Positions 18,160-27,260 of a stretch of 64,000 nucleotides of DNA are shown here, in pieces (the first letter of the stretch is position 1; every line of letters starts with the position of its first letter). Location of the stretch: the NCBI RefSeq assembly GCF_023721815.1, contig NZ_JAMDLI010000007.1, positions 859,237-923,236 of the forward strand. Direction: 5' to 3'. This stretch comes from Pleomorphomonas sp. JP5 (GTDB lineage: Bacteria; Pseudomonadota; Alphaproteobacteria; Rhizobiales; Pleomorphomonadaceae). The position numbers and the translations under genes were made by a program. The notes beneath the pieces were generated by a model. The model did no database searches and was not told the origin of the DNA. It saw only the letters and a program-made list of their open reading frames with translations.

Positions 18160-19083
18160 TCAGCCCCCTCCCAGCCGACTGATCGAATAGAGCTCATCCG
18201 GTCTCGCCACCAGGTCGACGGCAAATCTGAGCCCTACCGACAGCACGAGAAGGCCGAGCAGCAGACGCAGCGTCTCGCCACGCAGCGACTGACCGACCCG
18301 GGCGCCGAACTGAGCGCCGACAACGCCGCCGACCATCAGGGCCAGACCGAGGATGACGTCCACGGTCTGGTTCGTGGCCGATTGCATGAAGGTCGTGAAA
18401 GCCATGGTGCCGAGCGTCTGCAACAGCGTCGTGCCGATGACGATGGTGGTGGGCACCTTCAAAAGATAGATGAGCGCGGGCACCATGATGAAGCCGCCGC
18501 CGATACCTAGCAGCGCACCCAGAAAGCCGATGGACGCTCCCAGTGCAATGACCGGCAGCGCCGAGATGTAGAGGCGCGACCGATGGAAACGAACGCGCAG
18601 CGGCAGACCGGCGATCCAGCTGTGCTGGCCGGGGCGGCGAACCGGCAGAGGCGTACCGCGTTGCTTGGCGAGAATGGCCCGAACGGCCTCCACGACCATC
18701 AGCATGCCGATGGTGCCGAGGAAGGCGACATAGGAGAGAGCGATGACCACGTCGAGCTGGCCGATGCCGCGCAGGGCTCCGTAGACCCAGACGCCGATCG
18801 CCGATCCGATGATGCCGGAAAGCGTGAGGAAGAGGCCGAGCTTCAGGTCGACCGTCTTCTTGCGCAAGTAGGCGAGAACGCCCGAGGTCGAGTTGGCGAC
18901 GATCTGCGACGACACCGACGCGACGGCGACGGCTGGAGAGATGCCGGAGAAGATAAGGAGCGGGGTCAGCAGGAAGCCGCCCCCCACGCCGAACATGCCG
19001 GACAGGAACCCGACCGCCGCGCCCATCCCCAGTAACAGGAAAAGGTTCATCGGCATTTCGGCGATCGGCAGGTAAAGATCCAC
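18160..19083 (-). CDS. TSUP family (TauE/SafE) sulfite/organosulfonate exporter
   Basis: 307 residues with about eight membrane spans and the two family repeats, GFLSGMFGVGGGFLLTPLLI in the first half and IGFLGALLGIGGGFIMVPAL in the second. Members move sulfur oxyanions or sulfonates across the inner membrane; the substrate here is not evident. Co-transcribed with the TIGR02186 protein downstream. An internal ATG at residue 12 (MNLFLLLG) is an alternative start. Confidence 0.92.
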   Translation of the reverse strand: MDLYLPIAEMPMNLFLLLGMGAAVGFLSGMFGVGGGFLLTPLLIFSGISPAVAVASVSSQIVANSTSGVLAYLRKKTVDLKLGLFLTLSGIIGSAIGVWVYGALRGIGQLDVVIALSYVAFLGTIGMLMVVEAVRAILAKQRGTPLPVRRPGQHSWIAGLPLRVRFHRSRLYISALPVIALGASIGFLGALLGIGGGFIMVPALIYLLKVPTTIVIGTTLLQTLGTMAFTTFMQSATNQTVDVILGLALMVGGVVGAQFGARVGQSLRGETLRLLLGLLVLSVGLRFAVDLVARPDELYSISRLGGG

Positions 19084-19200
19084 GGCCCGTCATCCGTTCA
19101 AAGGCGGTTGGCGGCCAGTATTAGCTCCTAACCCCTTGCGAAAGTGCAACGGAACCGCTTGTGCCACGTCTTTCCGGCGAAAAAACGCTTCGATGTGGTA

Positions 19201-19240
19201 AAAAGAAACCCCCCGGGATGCCGAAGCATTTCCCGGGGGC
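19201..19240 (-). terminator. Rho-independent terminator of the PodJ-like gene
   Basis: A 9-bp stem CCCCCGGGA/TCCCGGGGG (19210-19218 with 19231-19239) is followed on the minus strand by TTTCTTTT, about 20 bases past the stop codon at 19263. Classic intrinsic terminator. Confidence 0.85.
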
Positions 19241-19262
19241 TGAAGTCCGTCGCCAATCTTGG

Positions 19263-22200
19263 CTAGATGGTCGGCATGCCGAGCGCCTCGATCAGCGCCC
19301 TGTCGATCTCGCCGGTAGCGGGCATCCCTTTCGACGTCTGGAAGGCGGCGATGGCGTCGCGCGTCTTGCGGCCCATCTTGCCGTCGGCGGGGCCGGCATC
19401 GAAGCCGAGGCTCGCAAGGATGGCCTGAGTCCGGGCAATTGTCCTCGACGTGTCCACCGACGCGGTGTGTTCGGCTGGTGCAGCCCAGGCCGGATCGGTC
19501 GGTGGCACATCCTCAGCCTTGGGGTCGAGAGGCTTGGGGACCCATGTTTCGACGGCGAGGCGGGCGCGGGCAAGGTCGTCCTTGGAAAGCACCTGGGCGA
19601 TGTCGTCGCGCTTCTTGGCACTGTCGGCGTCGCCGCCGGTGGCCGCCAGGGCGAACCACTTGTAGGAGGTAGCAAGGTCACGTGGCACGCCGAGCCCACG
19701 GGCATAGAGAATGCCGAGGTTGAACTGGCTGTCGCGAATGCCATGCTCGGCGGCATCCTGGAACCACTTGGCGGCTTGCGCATAATCGGGCTTGCCGAGG
19801 CCACCTTCCGCGTTGATCACCGCGAGGTTGTGCATGGCCTTGGCGTTCCCGAGAGCGGCTGCCTTCGTGTACCATTCGGCGGCCGTCTTGGCGTCGCGCG
19901 CCGTGCCGACGCCCTTCTCGTACATGCTGCCGAGCCGGTATTGAGCCGGCGCAAGACCTGCCTCGGCCGAACGGCGATACCAGTCGATGGCAGCGGACAG
20001 ATCCTGCGGCACACCGCGACCATCAGCGAAGCGGGAGGCGACCTCGAAGGCGGCCTGTGGATCGCCACTGGCGGCGGCGTCGCGCAGTGCCTTCGACCCC
20101 ATGGCCTCCGGCAAGCTGGGAGGTGGCGTGGCGACCGGAGCCGTCGACGTCTCCGCCGAAGCCTGCGGGGACTCGGAGGTCGGGACAAACCCATCGGTCG
20201 GCAGCGTCGACGGCATTTGCGAGAAGCCGACGGGCGGTGTCGTTGCCTGCGGCGGCGCCATTTCGGAGCTGGCGGGAGGCATGATTGCCGGTGCGGTCTC
20301 GGACGACGGTTCTGTCGCTTGCGGTTCGGGAGCAGGCGACTGAACGACCGGAGCCGGGGCAAGCGCTTCCGGAGCCGTCGAGGTGGACGCCGTCGGCTCC
20401 GGTGCGGCGGGAACCGCCGCCGGTGCCGCGTCGGACGTCGAGAAGCGGTTCAGCGTGTCGGTGGCGATCTTGGCAAGGCCGAGCACGATCAGAATCGCGG
20501 CGGCGGCCATCGCCATCTTGCGCAGGTTGAAGCCAACCTTTGGCAGGGCGAAGCGCGATTTCCCGCTCGCAGGAGCATCTTGCTTGCCGGCGTCCTCCTG
20601 CGCACCGCTGCCGGCCGCTTGGGCGGCCCGCCGCGCAGCGGCGATGAAGTCCGCCTTGGTCGGCGCGCGTGTCGCATCGGAAACGGCCGGTCGTTCGGCC
20701 GCTGGAGCCGACTTTGGCAAACGTGGCTTGCCCGACCCGGGCTCGAGCGGCTTGTTGACGTCGAAGCCGGGCGGCAGTACCGGCTCGTCGCCGTCCGCCA
20801 ACGGGGGCTTGCCCAACTGAGGCTCGACGCGTGGCGCGGGCGACGGCTTGCGACCGAAAATGCGCGGCAGGTCTTCGCTCTCTTCACTCTCCGCGACCGG
20901 CGGCACCCGCCGGGTGAGCGCCTGCTCTATCTCTTCCCAGTTGTCCTTCTTGCCGTGCGACGAGTTCGTCTCGGAGGCTTCGGTCCGAGCTCCATCCTCG
21001 CCGACTTCCCGAAGTGCCAGTCGCTCCACCGTCTGTCCGATGGCAAGCAGCAAGCCACGGTCGCGTTCGGCGTCGGCTCTCAGGTCTTCGCCCAGCCGGT
21101 TGATGCCGGCCTCGACGTTGGCAAGGCGAACCGGGCCGTCTTCACCGTTCCGGCCGGCGGCCGCGGCGACGCGATCGGCGATGGCCTCCACCGACAGCGA
21201 GCTCGACATGGTGGCGTCAAGCCGCTCAAGCGCTTCGGCCAGGGCGGAGATTTCGTTCGGCCGGGTTTCGAGCCGGCTCGCAATGTCGGCTATGCGGTTT
21301 TCCAGCCGCTCGAAGGCATCGGCGCCGATCGCCGGAGCATCCAGCCGATCAAGTCGCTCGACCAGCGTCCGCACATCGGAAGCAAGGCCGGCATCGGGGC
21401 GCCCGGCCGCGGCCAGCACGTCGTCCCTGAGGTGCTCCACCGCTCTCTCGAGCGCGGATACGTCCTTGCTGGTCGCGAAGTCGATATCGGCCATCGACCG
21501 TGTCAGGACGGCGATTCTGTCCTCAATCTCCGAAATGCGTCCTGTCGGCACCGGGGCTGAGAGTTTGGCTTCGATGCGAGACAAGGCCGCCGAAAGGTCG
21601 TCCGGCAGGCCACTGCTTGCGGGCCGGAGCTGCGCTTCCAGTGATCGACCGAGTTCGGCGAACCTCTCGTCAAGCGCCCGGATGGCGTCGGCATCGAGCG
21701 CTACGCCAGCGCGGTCAAGGGACAGGCGCAGGCCGTCGATCTCCTCGGCAAGGCGCGGTAGCCCCTCGGTCGAGCGGGCAATGCGCTCGATGGACGCCGA
21801 CTGCCGCTCCAACTCATGTGCGAAGCGAGGCAACTGCTCGGAGCGCTGGGCAACCTGCGACAGCGTGGCGTTCTGCCGGTCGAGGCCGTCCTTCCAGAGC
21901 GAAAAGTCTCCGACGTCACGCTCGATGGCGCGGATGCTGCCGGCGACATCGTCCAGGCGGCGCTCGATGGCGGCGATCACTTCACGTTTGTCGAGCTGGG
22001 CCACTGCGGCGGCGAGATCGGACAGGCTGCGGCCGAAATCGCCGAGCACGCGCTGATCTCCAAGGCCCTGGTCGAGGCGTTCGGCGAGGCGGTCGAGGCG
22101 CGATGTGATGACGCCGACCTGATCGCCTGACGGCAGCGTGGCGATCAATCGACGAATCTCGGCAAGACGCTGCACGAGATCGCCGACAAGGCGAGGATTG

Positions 22201-22724
22201 TCCACAGATGTGCGAATGTCGTCGAGACGCGCTACCAGCGTATCGAAAGCGCCCTCCAGGGATCTTCCCGAATTCGTTTCGATCAGCCTTTCGACCTCGG
22301 CTCGAAGGTCGGCCACTTCGGTGGCGAGACCATCGTTCAAAGCGGGCTTCCGCCGCCGCTCGGCGTTCATTTCCTGGCTGAGGGCGCGGACCCGGGCGCC
22401 GAGTTCGGCGACATCTGCACCCTCGCGGCGGCTGACGCGGGCGGGATCGAAGGCGTCACGCTTACGCGAGATCTGCTCGATGGCCCGTTGCAGGTCGTCG
22501 GGTTCGGAGGCGCGAGGCATCGGTCTCGATGCACGCCGGTCGTCGACTGGGGAGAGCGTGCGAATGCGCTCCCCGAGCCGGTCTAGCGATGTCAGGATAC
22601 GATCTACAGGATCACCGTCCTGTCGGTCGCGTTCCGATCCGTAGCCGAAGTCGCTCGGCTCCCGATCGTACTGGCTCGCTCCGCCCATTCCGCTGTTCAA
22701 ACGAGACGTAGCCCGCGACGCCAT
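19263..22724 (-). CDS. PodJ-like polarity factor: coiled coil, membrane helix, Sel1 repeats, peptidoglycan-binding domain
   Basis: 1153 residues. Long charged coiled-coil region (about 60-600) rich in heptads such as LERLDATMSS and IEEIGR-like helices; a proline-rich disordered stretch; one membrane helix near 735-755 (MAMAAAAILIVLGLAKIA); a periplasmic Ala/Pro linker; Sel1/TPR repeats about 880-1050 (AAFEVASRFADGRGVPQDLS and following units); and a C-terminal PG_binding_1 domain (about 1095-1150, AILASLGFDAGPADGKMG). This is the architecture of Caulobacter PodJ, which organises the old-pole machinery and pili. Start at 22724 has GGGGAGAA upstream; the 25-residue longer frame is unlikely. Could help place the Tad pilus encoded elsewhere in the window (inference). 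Confidence 0.85.
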   Translation of the reverse strand: MASRATSRLNSGMGGASQYDREPSDFGYGSERDRQDGDPVDRILTSLDRLGERIRTLSPVDDRRASRPMPRASEPDDLQRAIEQISRKRDAFDPARVSRREGADVAELGARVRALSQEMNAERRRKPALNDGLATEVADLRAEVERLIETNSGRSLEGAFDTLVARLDDIRTSVDNPRLVGDLVQRLAEIRRLIATLPSGDQVGVITSRLDRLAERLDQGLGDQRVLGDFGRSLSDLAAAVAQLDKREVIAAIERRLDDVAGSIRAIERDVGDFSLWKDGLDRQNATLSQVAQRSEQLPRFAHELERQSASIERIARSTEGLPRLAEEIDGLRLSLDRAGVALDADAIRALDERFAELGRSLEAQLRPASSGLPDDLSAALSRIEAKLSAPVPTGRISEIEDRIAVLTRSMADIDFATSKDVSALERAVEHLRDDVLAAAGRPDAGLASDVRTLVERLDRLDAPAIGADAFERLENRIADIASRLETRPNEISALAEALERLDATMSSSLSVEAIADRVAAAAGRNGEDGPVRLANVEAGINRLGEDLRADAERDRGLLLAIGQTVERLALREVGEDGARTEASETNSSHGKKDNWEEIEQALTRRVPPVAESEESEDLPRIFGRKPSPAPRVEPQLGKPPLADGDEPVLPPGFDVNKPLEPGSGKPRLPKSAPAAERPAVSDATRAPTKADFIAAARRAAQAAGSGAQEDAGKQDAPASGKSRFALPKVGFNLRKMAMAAAAILIVLGLAKIATDTLNRFSTSDAAPAAVPAAPEPTASTSTAPEALAPAPVVQSPAPEPQATEPSSETAPAIMPPASSEMAPPQATTPPVGFSQMPSTLPTDGFVPTSESPQASAETSTAPVATPPPSLPEAMGSKALRDAAASGDPQAAFEVASRFADGRGVPQDLSAAIDWYRRSAEAGLAPAQYRLGSMYEKGVGTARDAKTAAEWYTKAAALGNAKAMHNLAVINAEGGLGKPDYAQAAKWFQDAAEHGIRDSQFNLGILYARGLGVPRDLATSYKWFALAATGGDADSAKKRDDIAQVLSKDDLARARLAVETWVPKPLDPKAEDVPPTDPAWAAPAEHTASVDTSRTIARTQAILASLGFDAGPADGKMGRKTRDAIAAFQTSKGMPATGEIDRALIEALGMPTI

Positions 22725-22969
22725 GATTGTTCTCCCCGTTCGCAACGCCGTTCTCGCGGCACGAGCCGCCGGGACGGATCGCCGCCAGGATGCATTCATT
22801 GGGCAATTTGCAAAAACAGGGTAAACACCCGGTTAACCGCACGGTCGTTCTTTGCTGCTTTTTAAGCGCTCTGAACGGAACCTTACCAAAACGCTCCGAA
22901 AACTGACGATGGGGAAGTCATTTCCACCTCTACCTTGACGTAAAGGGAAGCTTGTGCGCAGTTTGACCG
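22725..22969. other. Divergent promoter region between podJ-like and merR genes
   Basis: AT-richer spacer containing GGTTAACC at about 22831-22838 and the imperfect palindrome at 22933-22946. TTAA-type half sites resembling CtrA boxes are present but the spacing is not canonical. Confidence 0.4.
22933..22946. promoter_or_regulatory. Palindrome CCTTGACGTAAAGG, candidate MerR operator
   Basis: A 14-bp inverted repeat, symmetric at six of seven pairs, lies 23 bases upstream of the MerR-family start codon. The ACGT core and flanks resemble the sites of alphaproteobacterial MerR regulators of the LiuR type. Autoregulation is the simplest reading (inference). Confidence 0.45.
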
Positions 22970-23500
22970 ATGGGTAGCGAAGCCGTTCCGTCGCGGATCG
23001 GTATGGAGGGAATAGCGGTGAGCGAAAGCGACGAGCCGGCCGCCGAAGCGCAGATCGGCGCCGTCATTGCCGACAAGCTCGAGGATGACGATGGACTTCA
23101 TCCCCGTGGATCGTTGTTTTCGATCGGAGATTTGGCCCGCGAGTTTGACGTCACCCTTCGCACCCTGCGCTTCTACGAGGACAAGGGGCTGATCAATCCG
23201 CGTCGCGAGGGGCTCAACCGGCTCTACTCCCGCCGTGATCGGGCTCGTCTCAAGCTGGTGTTGATGGGAAAGCGTGTCGGCTTTTCGCTGACCGAGATCA
23301 AGGGCATGCTCGACCTCTACGACTTGCGCGACGGTCAGGTCGCCCAGCTCAAGGTCGCGCTTGACCGCTTCAACGATCGGATCGCCATCCTCGAAAAGCA
23401 AAAAAAGGAAATCGAGCAGGCATTGATGGAGCTGCGCCGTACGACGTCGGTGGTGAGCGGTCTGCTGAAGGAAAAGGAAGCGGGCGCGCGGCGTAGTTGA
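22970..23500 (+). CDS. MerR family transcriptional regulator
   Basis: 176 residues. A variable acidic N-terminus (1-45), then the MerR winged HTH, LFSIGDLAREFDVTLRTLRFYEDKGLINP at about 49-77, LYSRRDRARLKLVLMGKRVGFSLTEI, and a C-terminal dimerising coiled coil (LDRFNDRIAILEKQKKEIEQAL). There are no cysteine pairs for metals, so the ligand is likely organic; the closest type is LiuR-like, but no acyl-CoA catabolic genes adjoin. An internal ATG at 23003 is an alternative start. Confidence 0.88.
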   Translation: MGSEAVPSRIGMEGIAVSESDEPAAEAQIGAVIADKLEDDDGLHPRGSLFSIGDLAREFDVTLRTLRFYEDKGLINPRREGLNRLYSRRDRARLKLVLMGKRVGFSLTEIKGMLDLYDLRDGQVAQLKVALDRFNDRIAILEKQKKEIEQALMELRRTTSVVSGLLKEKEAGARRS

Positions 23501-23604
23501 GATCGCCAAGCCTGCTCTTGTGTCCTCGAGGCAGAGAATAAATGCAGCCCGAGAGGGCGCGATGGGGTATTCTGTGGGGCGAACGACCAACCGGGAGTCC
23601 CACC

Positions 23605-24027
23605 ATGCGCGCGATCCTGGCAGCTCTTGTTGCGTTCAGTGCCATAGGCATGCCTTTGGCCGCCCTGGCTCAGAATCCACCCTCCGAGGAAGGCTATAGT
23701 CTGCAGCCCGCCGTCGGCGACTATCTCAAGATCGATCGCCGCACCGGCGATGTCGCCCTTTGTGCGTCGCGCGGTGGCGCGTGGTCCTGCGAGCTGATTG
23801 CCGAAGACCGGAAGGCCTACGAGGAGCGCATCGTCGAACTCGAGGCGGAGAACGAGAAGCTCGAAAAGCGGATCGAGGCCCTTGAGGCGAAACATGCGCG
23901 GGCGCCGCTTCTCGACGCGGAGGAGGAACGGCGATTCCAGGAGTTCTTGAACCTTGGAGATCGCATGTTCCGCCATTTCTTCGATCTCGTCGAACGGCTG
24001 CGCGAGCGGGAAGAGGCCCCGATCTAG
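23605..24027 (+). CDS. Exported coiled-coil protein of unknown function
   Basis: 140 residues: signal peptide (MRAILAALVAFSAIGMPLAALAQ), a short domain with a cysteine pair (VALCASRGGAWSCELIAEDR), and a charged coiled coil (YEERIVELEAENEKLEKRIEALEAK). Start at 23605 has GGGAG upstream and produces a clean signal sequence. Similar small periplasmic proteins occur throughout Rhizobiales without known function. The Cys-x7-Cys pair could form a disulfide in the periplasm. Confidence 0.75.
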   Translation: MRAILAALVAFSAIGMPLAALAQNPPSEEGYSLQPAVGDYLKIDRRTGDVALCASRGGAWSCELIAEDRKAYEERIVELEAENEKLEKRIEALEAKHARAPLLDAEEERRFQEFLNLGDRMFRHFFDLVERLREREEAPI

Positions 24028-24162
24028 CGGTTCCTCGTTTTCGAGGCGAAATCCACAGCTTTGTAACTGCAAATCCACTGGATGGCGCTCCGGGGAATGG
24101 CCGCCCGTCACGCACTGCTGCATGATCACACTGACCCTCAGCGTCATCGGGGAGAATGGGAC

Positions 24163-24579
24163 ATGCTCAAGGAATTCAAGGAATTCGCGTTGCGTGGCAA
24201 CATGGTCGACCTCGCCATCGGTGTGATTATCGGCGGCGCCTTCGGTGGTTTGGTCAACTCGATCGTTGCGGACTTGCTGATGCCAGTCATCGGGCTCATC
24301 ACAGGCGGCATCGATTTTACCAACCTGTATGTCCAGCTTTCCGGAGCACCGGTGGCAAATGATCTTGAAGCTGCCCGCAAGGCCGGCGCGACGATTGCCT
24401 ATGGCAACTTCGTAACCTTGGCCATCAACTTCCTGATCATCGCCTTTGTTCTGTTCCTGGTGGTGAAGGTGATGAATCGCATGAGGACCGCCTCCGAACC
24501 GGTGGTGGAAGCGCCGCCGGAAGTGCCGGCCGATGTCGCCCTGCTCGCCGAAATTCGCGACCTGCTGAAGAAGGAATGA
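24163..24579 (+). CDS. mscL: Large-conductance mechanosensitive channel
   Basis: 138 residues. Opens a wide inner-membrane pore under high membrane tension to release solutes during osmotic downshock. Shows the N-terminal amphipathic [21 protein letters not shown] and TM1 [22 protein letters not shown], a periplasmic loop, TM2 ([20 protein letters not shown]) and the C-terminal helix bundle [11 protein letters not shown]. The start at 24163 has GGGGAG upstream. A terminator follows the stop. Confidence 0.97.
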   Translation: MLKEFKEFALRGNMVDLAIGVIIGGAFGGLVNSIVADLLMPVIGLITGGIDFTNLYVQLSGAPVANDLEAARKAGATIAYGNFVTLAINFLIIAFVLFLVVKVMNRMRTASEPVVEAPPEVPADVALLAEIRDLLKKE

Positions 24580-24586
24580 TGGAAAC

Positions 24587-24620
24587 GCTGCCATGGCCAG
24601 GCGGCTCGTGGCAGCTTTTT
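24587..24620 (+). terminator. Rho-independent terminator of mscL
   Basis: 7-bp stem GCTGCCA/TGGCAGC starting eight bases after the mscL stop, followed directly by TTTTT at 24616-24620. Confidence 0.8.
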
Positions 24621-24707
24621 CCGTATCTTGCCTTTTGATTCGTTTTTGCGGGCCTGATATTCCCGGGTGGTGGCGATTCCCGCCGGCCATCCGAGCAAGG
24701 CATATCA

Positions 24708-25931
24708 ATGATATCCGACGTTGCCGCAAGCTTTCTCGACGACATCCGACCGACGGCCCGAAACGCGCCACCGAGCGGTATCGTCGAGGTTCATCTCGAG
24801 GGATTGCGGCGGCCGGGAACGGCAAAGCTCTGGGTTGGCGAGGGCAGCCTGCCAACCCCGGCCAACATTCGTGACGCAGCGGTTCACTCGCTGCTGGCCG
24901 GAGAGACCTTCTATACCCATCAGGCCGGCTTGCCGGAGCTGAGGGAAGCGCTTTGTCGGTATCACGATCGGATCTATGGGCCGTTCGGCGGCCGGCCGGC
25001 CGACATCGATCGATTCGTCGTCACGGCGTCCGGCATGCATGCCATCCAGATCGCGGCGTCGCTGGTCGCCGGTGCCGGTGACGAGGTGATCGTGCCGACG
25101 CCGGCCTGGCCGAACGCTCCGGCGGCCGCCGCGCTGTGCGGTGCCACAGTGCGTGAAGTGCCGATGCGCTTCGGTCCGACGGGCTGGGATCTCGACCCTG
25201 ATGACCTCAAGGCGGCCATTACGCCGCAGACGCGCGCCATCTTCATCAACTCGCCCGGCAACCCTACTGGCTGGGTCGCCAGCCGCGATCGGCTTGCGTC
25301 CATTTTGGCCGTCGCCCGACACCACGGGATCTGGATTGTTGCCGACGAAGTTTACGGTCGCTTCTGCTACCTGGATGGAATGGGGGTTGCCCCCTCCTTT
25401 CACACTCTGGCCCAGCCGGAAGACCGGCTTATCTTCGTCAACACTTTCTCGAAGAACTGGGCAATGACCGGCTGGCGGATCGGCTGGATCGAAGTGCCGG
25501 CCGCCCTCAACGCCACCGTCCAGAACCTCGTGCAATACACGAGTTCGGGCACGGCGGTCTTCATGCAGCGCGCCGCCGTCGAGGCTCTCGACAATGGCGA
25601 GGACTTCCTGGCTTTCCAGATTGCCCGGGCGCGCGACAACAGGGCGGCCGTCCTCGCCGCGCTCGCCGCGGCGGACGGGGTGGCGGTGTCGCCGCCCGAG
25701 GGAGCCTTCTACCTGTTCTTCTCGCTCGAGGGCGAGAGCGATACGCGCCGGCTCTGCCTCGACATGGTGCGCGAGGCGGGTGTGGGCATCGCGCCCGGCA
25801 CCGCGTTCGGTCGTGGGGGAGAGCGATTCATGCGTCTCTGCTTTGCCGGCGATCCGCAAGACATCACCATCGCGCTGGCTCGCCTTTCGGCCTGGCTCGC
25901 GACGCGCCGAGAGGCCGTCGCTGGCGTTTAG
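24708..25931 (+). CDS. PLP-dependent aminotransferase, class I/II
   Basis: 407 residues, fold type I. Visible: YTHQAGLPELREALCRYHDR, VTASGMHAIQIAASLVAG (PLP phosphate loop), INSPGNPTGW (conserved Asn), VADEVYGRF (Asp-x-x-Tyr), and the Schiff-base lysine in FSKNWAMTGWRIGW. Probably an aspartate- or aromatic-type transaminase in amino acid metabolism; the substrate cannot be told from this. It lies between mscL and fixL without clear operon links to either. Confidence 0.9.
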   Translation: MISDVAASFLDDIRPTARNAPPSGIVEVHLEGLRRPGTAKLWVGEGSLPTPANIRDAAVHSLLAGETFYTHQAGLPELREALCRYHDRIYGPFGGRPADIDRFVVTASGMHAIQIAASLVAGAGDEVIVPTPAWPNAPAAAALCGATVREVPMRFGPTGWDLDPDDLKAAITPQTRAIFINSPGNPTGWVASRDRLASILAVARHHGIWIVADEVYGRFCYLDGMGVAPSFHTLAQPEDRLIFVNTFSKNWAMTGWRIGWIEVPAALNATVQNLVQYTSSGTAVFMQRAAVEALDNGEDFLAFQIARARDNRAAVLAALAAADGVAVSPPEGAFYLFFSLEGESDTRRLCLDMVREAGVGIAPGTAFGRGGERFMRLCFAGDPQDITIALARLSAWLATRREAVAGV

Positions 25932-26096
25932 TGATTTTTTACGGTCATTTGCGTTTGAATTTGATCTGGAACAGTTCCTTTTTCTTCGAAGTCGTGCATG
26001 TTACATCCGGACTTGCACTGAAGGGCTGTTCCTGATTTGACAGATTTCGGGGCAGAGGTTTGGCCCTGTCTGGATGAAGGGGAGAGCGAGGCGGAC

Positions 26097-27260
26097 ATGG
26101 GAGAACTTGAGGACCGCAGGACCGCGGTTTCGGAGGCTCGCTTCGAAAGCCTTCTCGACACCGCCGCCGATGGCGTCATCGTCATCGACGAGACTGGTCG
26201 CATGCTGGTCTTCAACAAGATCTGCGAGCAGCTGTTCGGCTACACCTCGCAAGAGGCCATCGGTCAGAACGTATCGCTGATCATGCCGCCCGAGTTCTCG
26301 GTGTCGCACGACCGCTTCATGCACAACTACCACCGCACCGGCGAGAAGCGGATCATCGGCATTGGCCGTGAAGTGTCCGGCATGCATCGCGACGGCACGG
26401 TCTTCCCGCTTGAACTTTCGGTCGGCGAAGCGAAGACGGCGGAGGGGCGGCAGTATATCGGCGTGTTGCGCGACCTTCGCTCGCGCCGCGCCGTCGAACA
26501 GCGCGTGTCCCAACTTCAGGCGCAGGTGGTGCACATGACGCGCCTGTCCGCCATGGACGAGATGGGCGCCGCCATGGCGCACGAACTCAACCAGCCGCTG
26601 ACCGCGCTGCTTCTGTATCTTCAGGCCGTCGCCCGGCAGGTCAGGGCCTGCCATGCCGACGAAAAGCCGCCGAGCGACAAGATGCTCGGTGTGCTCGACA
26701 AGGCGGTTCTCGAGGCCGAACGGGCCAGCCACATCGTCCAGCGCATGCGCCAGATGGTGGAGAAGCGCGACCCGGAGCGGGCCACCATCGATTTGCGCGA
26801 GGTGGTCAACGAGGCGCTCGACCTCAGCGAGTTCGTGGCGCAAGGCGCCACAGTCACGATTCGTCGCGTCTTCGGCATGACGCCGATTCAGGTGGACGCC
26901 GACGCGACGCAGATCCAGCAAATCATCCTGAACCTGCTGCGCAATGCTCTCGAGGTGGCCAAGGAGAGCGAAGAGCGCTGGGTGAAGGTATCCATCGGTT
27001 CCGACGATCGCTCGGCTTTCGTTTCGGTAACCGACAGCGGCCCCGGTTTTTCCGAGGACGTCGGCAAGTCGCTGTTCAGAACGTTCAGCACGACCAAGAA
27101 GTCCGGCATGGGGCTTGGTCTCGCCATATCCCGGGCGATCGCCCAGAATCATGGCGGCGATCTGATGGCCGACCCCGGCGGCAACGGACAGGGGGCTACC
27201 TTCACCCTGATGCTGCCGATGCACCATTCGGACGAAGCGGAAGAGGACACGTGGGGGTGA
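26097..27260 (+). CDS. fixL: Oxygen-sensing histidine kinase FixL (soluble, one haem-PAS)
   Basis: 387 residues, no membrane helices. Haem PAS domain (about 10-135): the haem-iron histidine is His71 in SHDRF and the haem-propionate arginine is Arg91 in IIGIGR, exactly 20 residues later as in Bradyrhizobium FixL His200/Arg220. A coiled linker leads to the kinase: H-box MAHELNQPL with phospho-acceptor His162, N box (QIILNLLRNALEVA), G1 VTDSGPGFS and G2 GMGLGLAISRAI. When oxygen falls the kinase phosphorylates FixJ. The start at 26097 has GAGG five bases upstream; a TTG at 26037 is the only longer alternative. Confidence 0.95.
   Translation: MGELEDRRTAVSEARFESLLDTAADGVIVIDETGRMLVFNKICEQLFGYTSQEAIGQNVSLIMPPEFSVSHDRFMHNYHRTGEKRIIGIGREVSGMHRDGTVFPLELSVGEAKTAEGRQYIGVLRDLRSRRAVEQRVSQLQAQVVHMTRLSAMDEMGAAMAHELNQPLTALLLYLQAVARQVRACHADEKPPSDKMLGVLDKAVLEAERASHIVQRMRQMVEKRDPERATIDLREVVNEALDLSEFVAQGATVTIRRVFGMTPIQVDADATQIQQIILNLLRNALEVAKESEERWVKVSIGSDDRSAFVSVTDSGPGFSEDVGKSLFRTFSTTKKSGMGLGLAISRAIAQNHGGDLMADPGGNGQGATFTLMLPMHHSDEAEEDTWG

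Noticed and set aside
19161-21560. 799-codon plus-strand frame over the PodJ-like gene
   Set aside because: Arg/Gly-rich shadow of a GC-rich coiled-coil gene; includes the terminator of that gene.
22831-22880. TTAA elements as CtrA sites upstream of the PodJ-like gene
   Set aside because: Neither pair has the TTAA-N7-TTAA arrangement; only partial matches.
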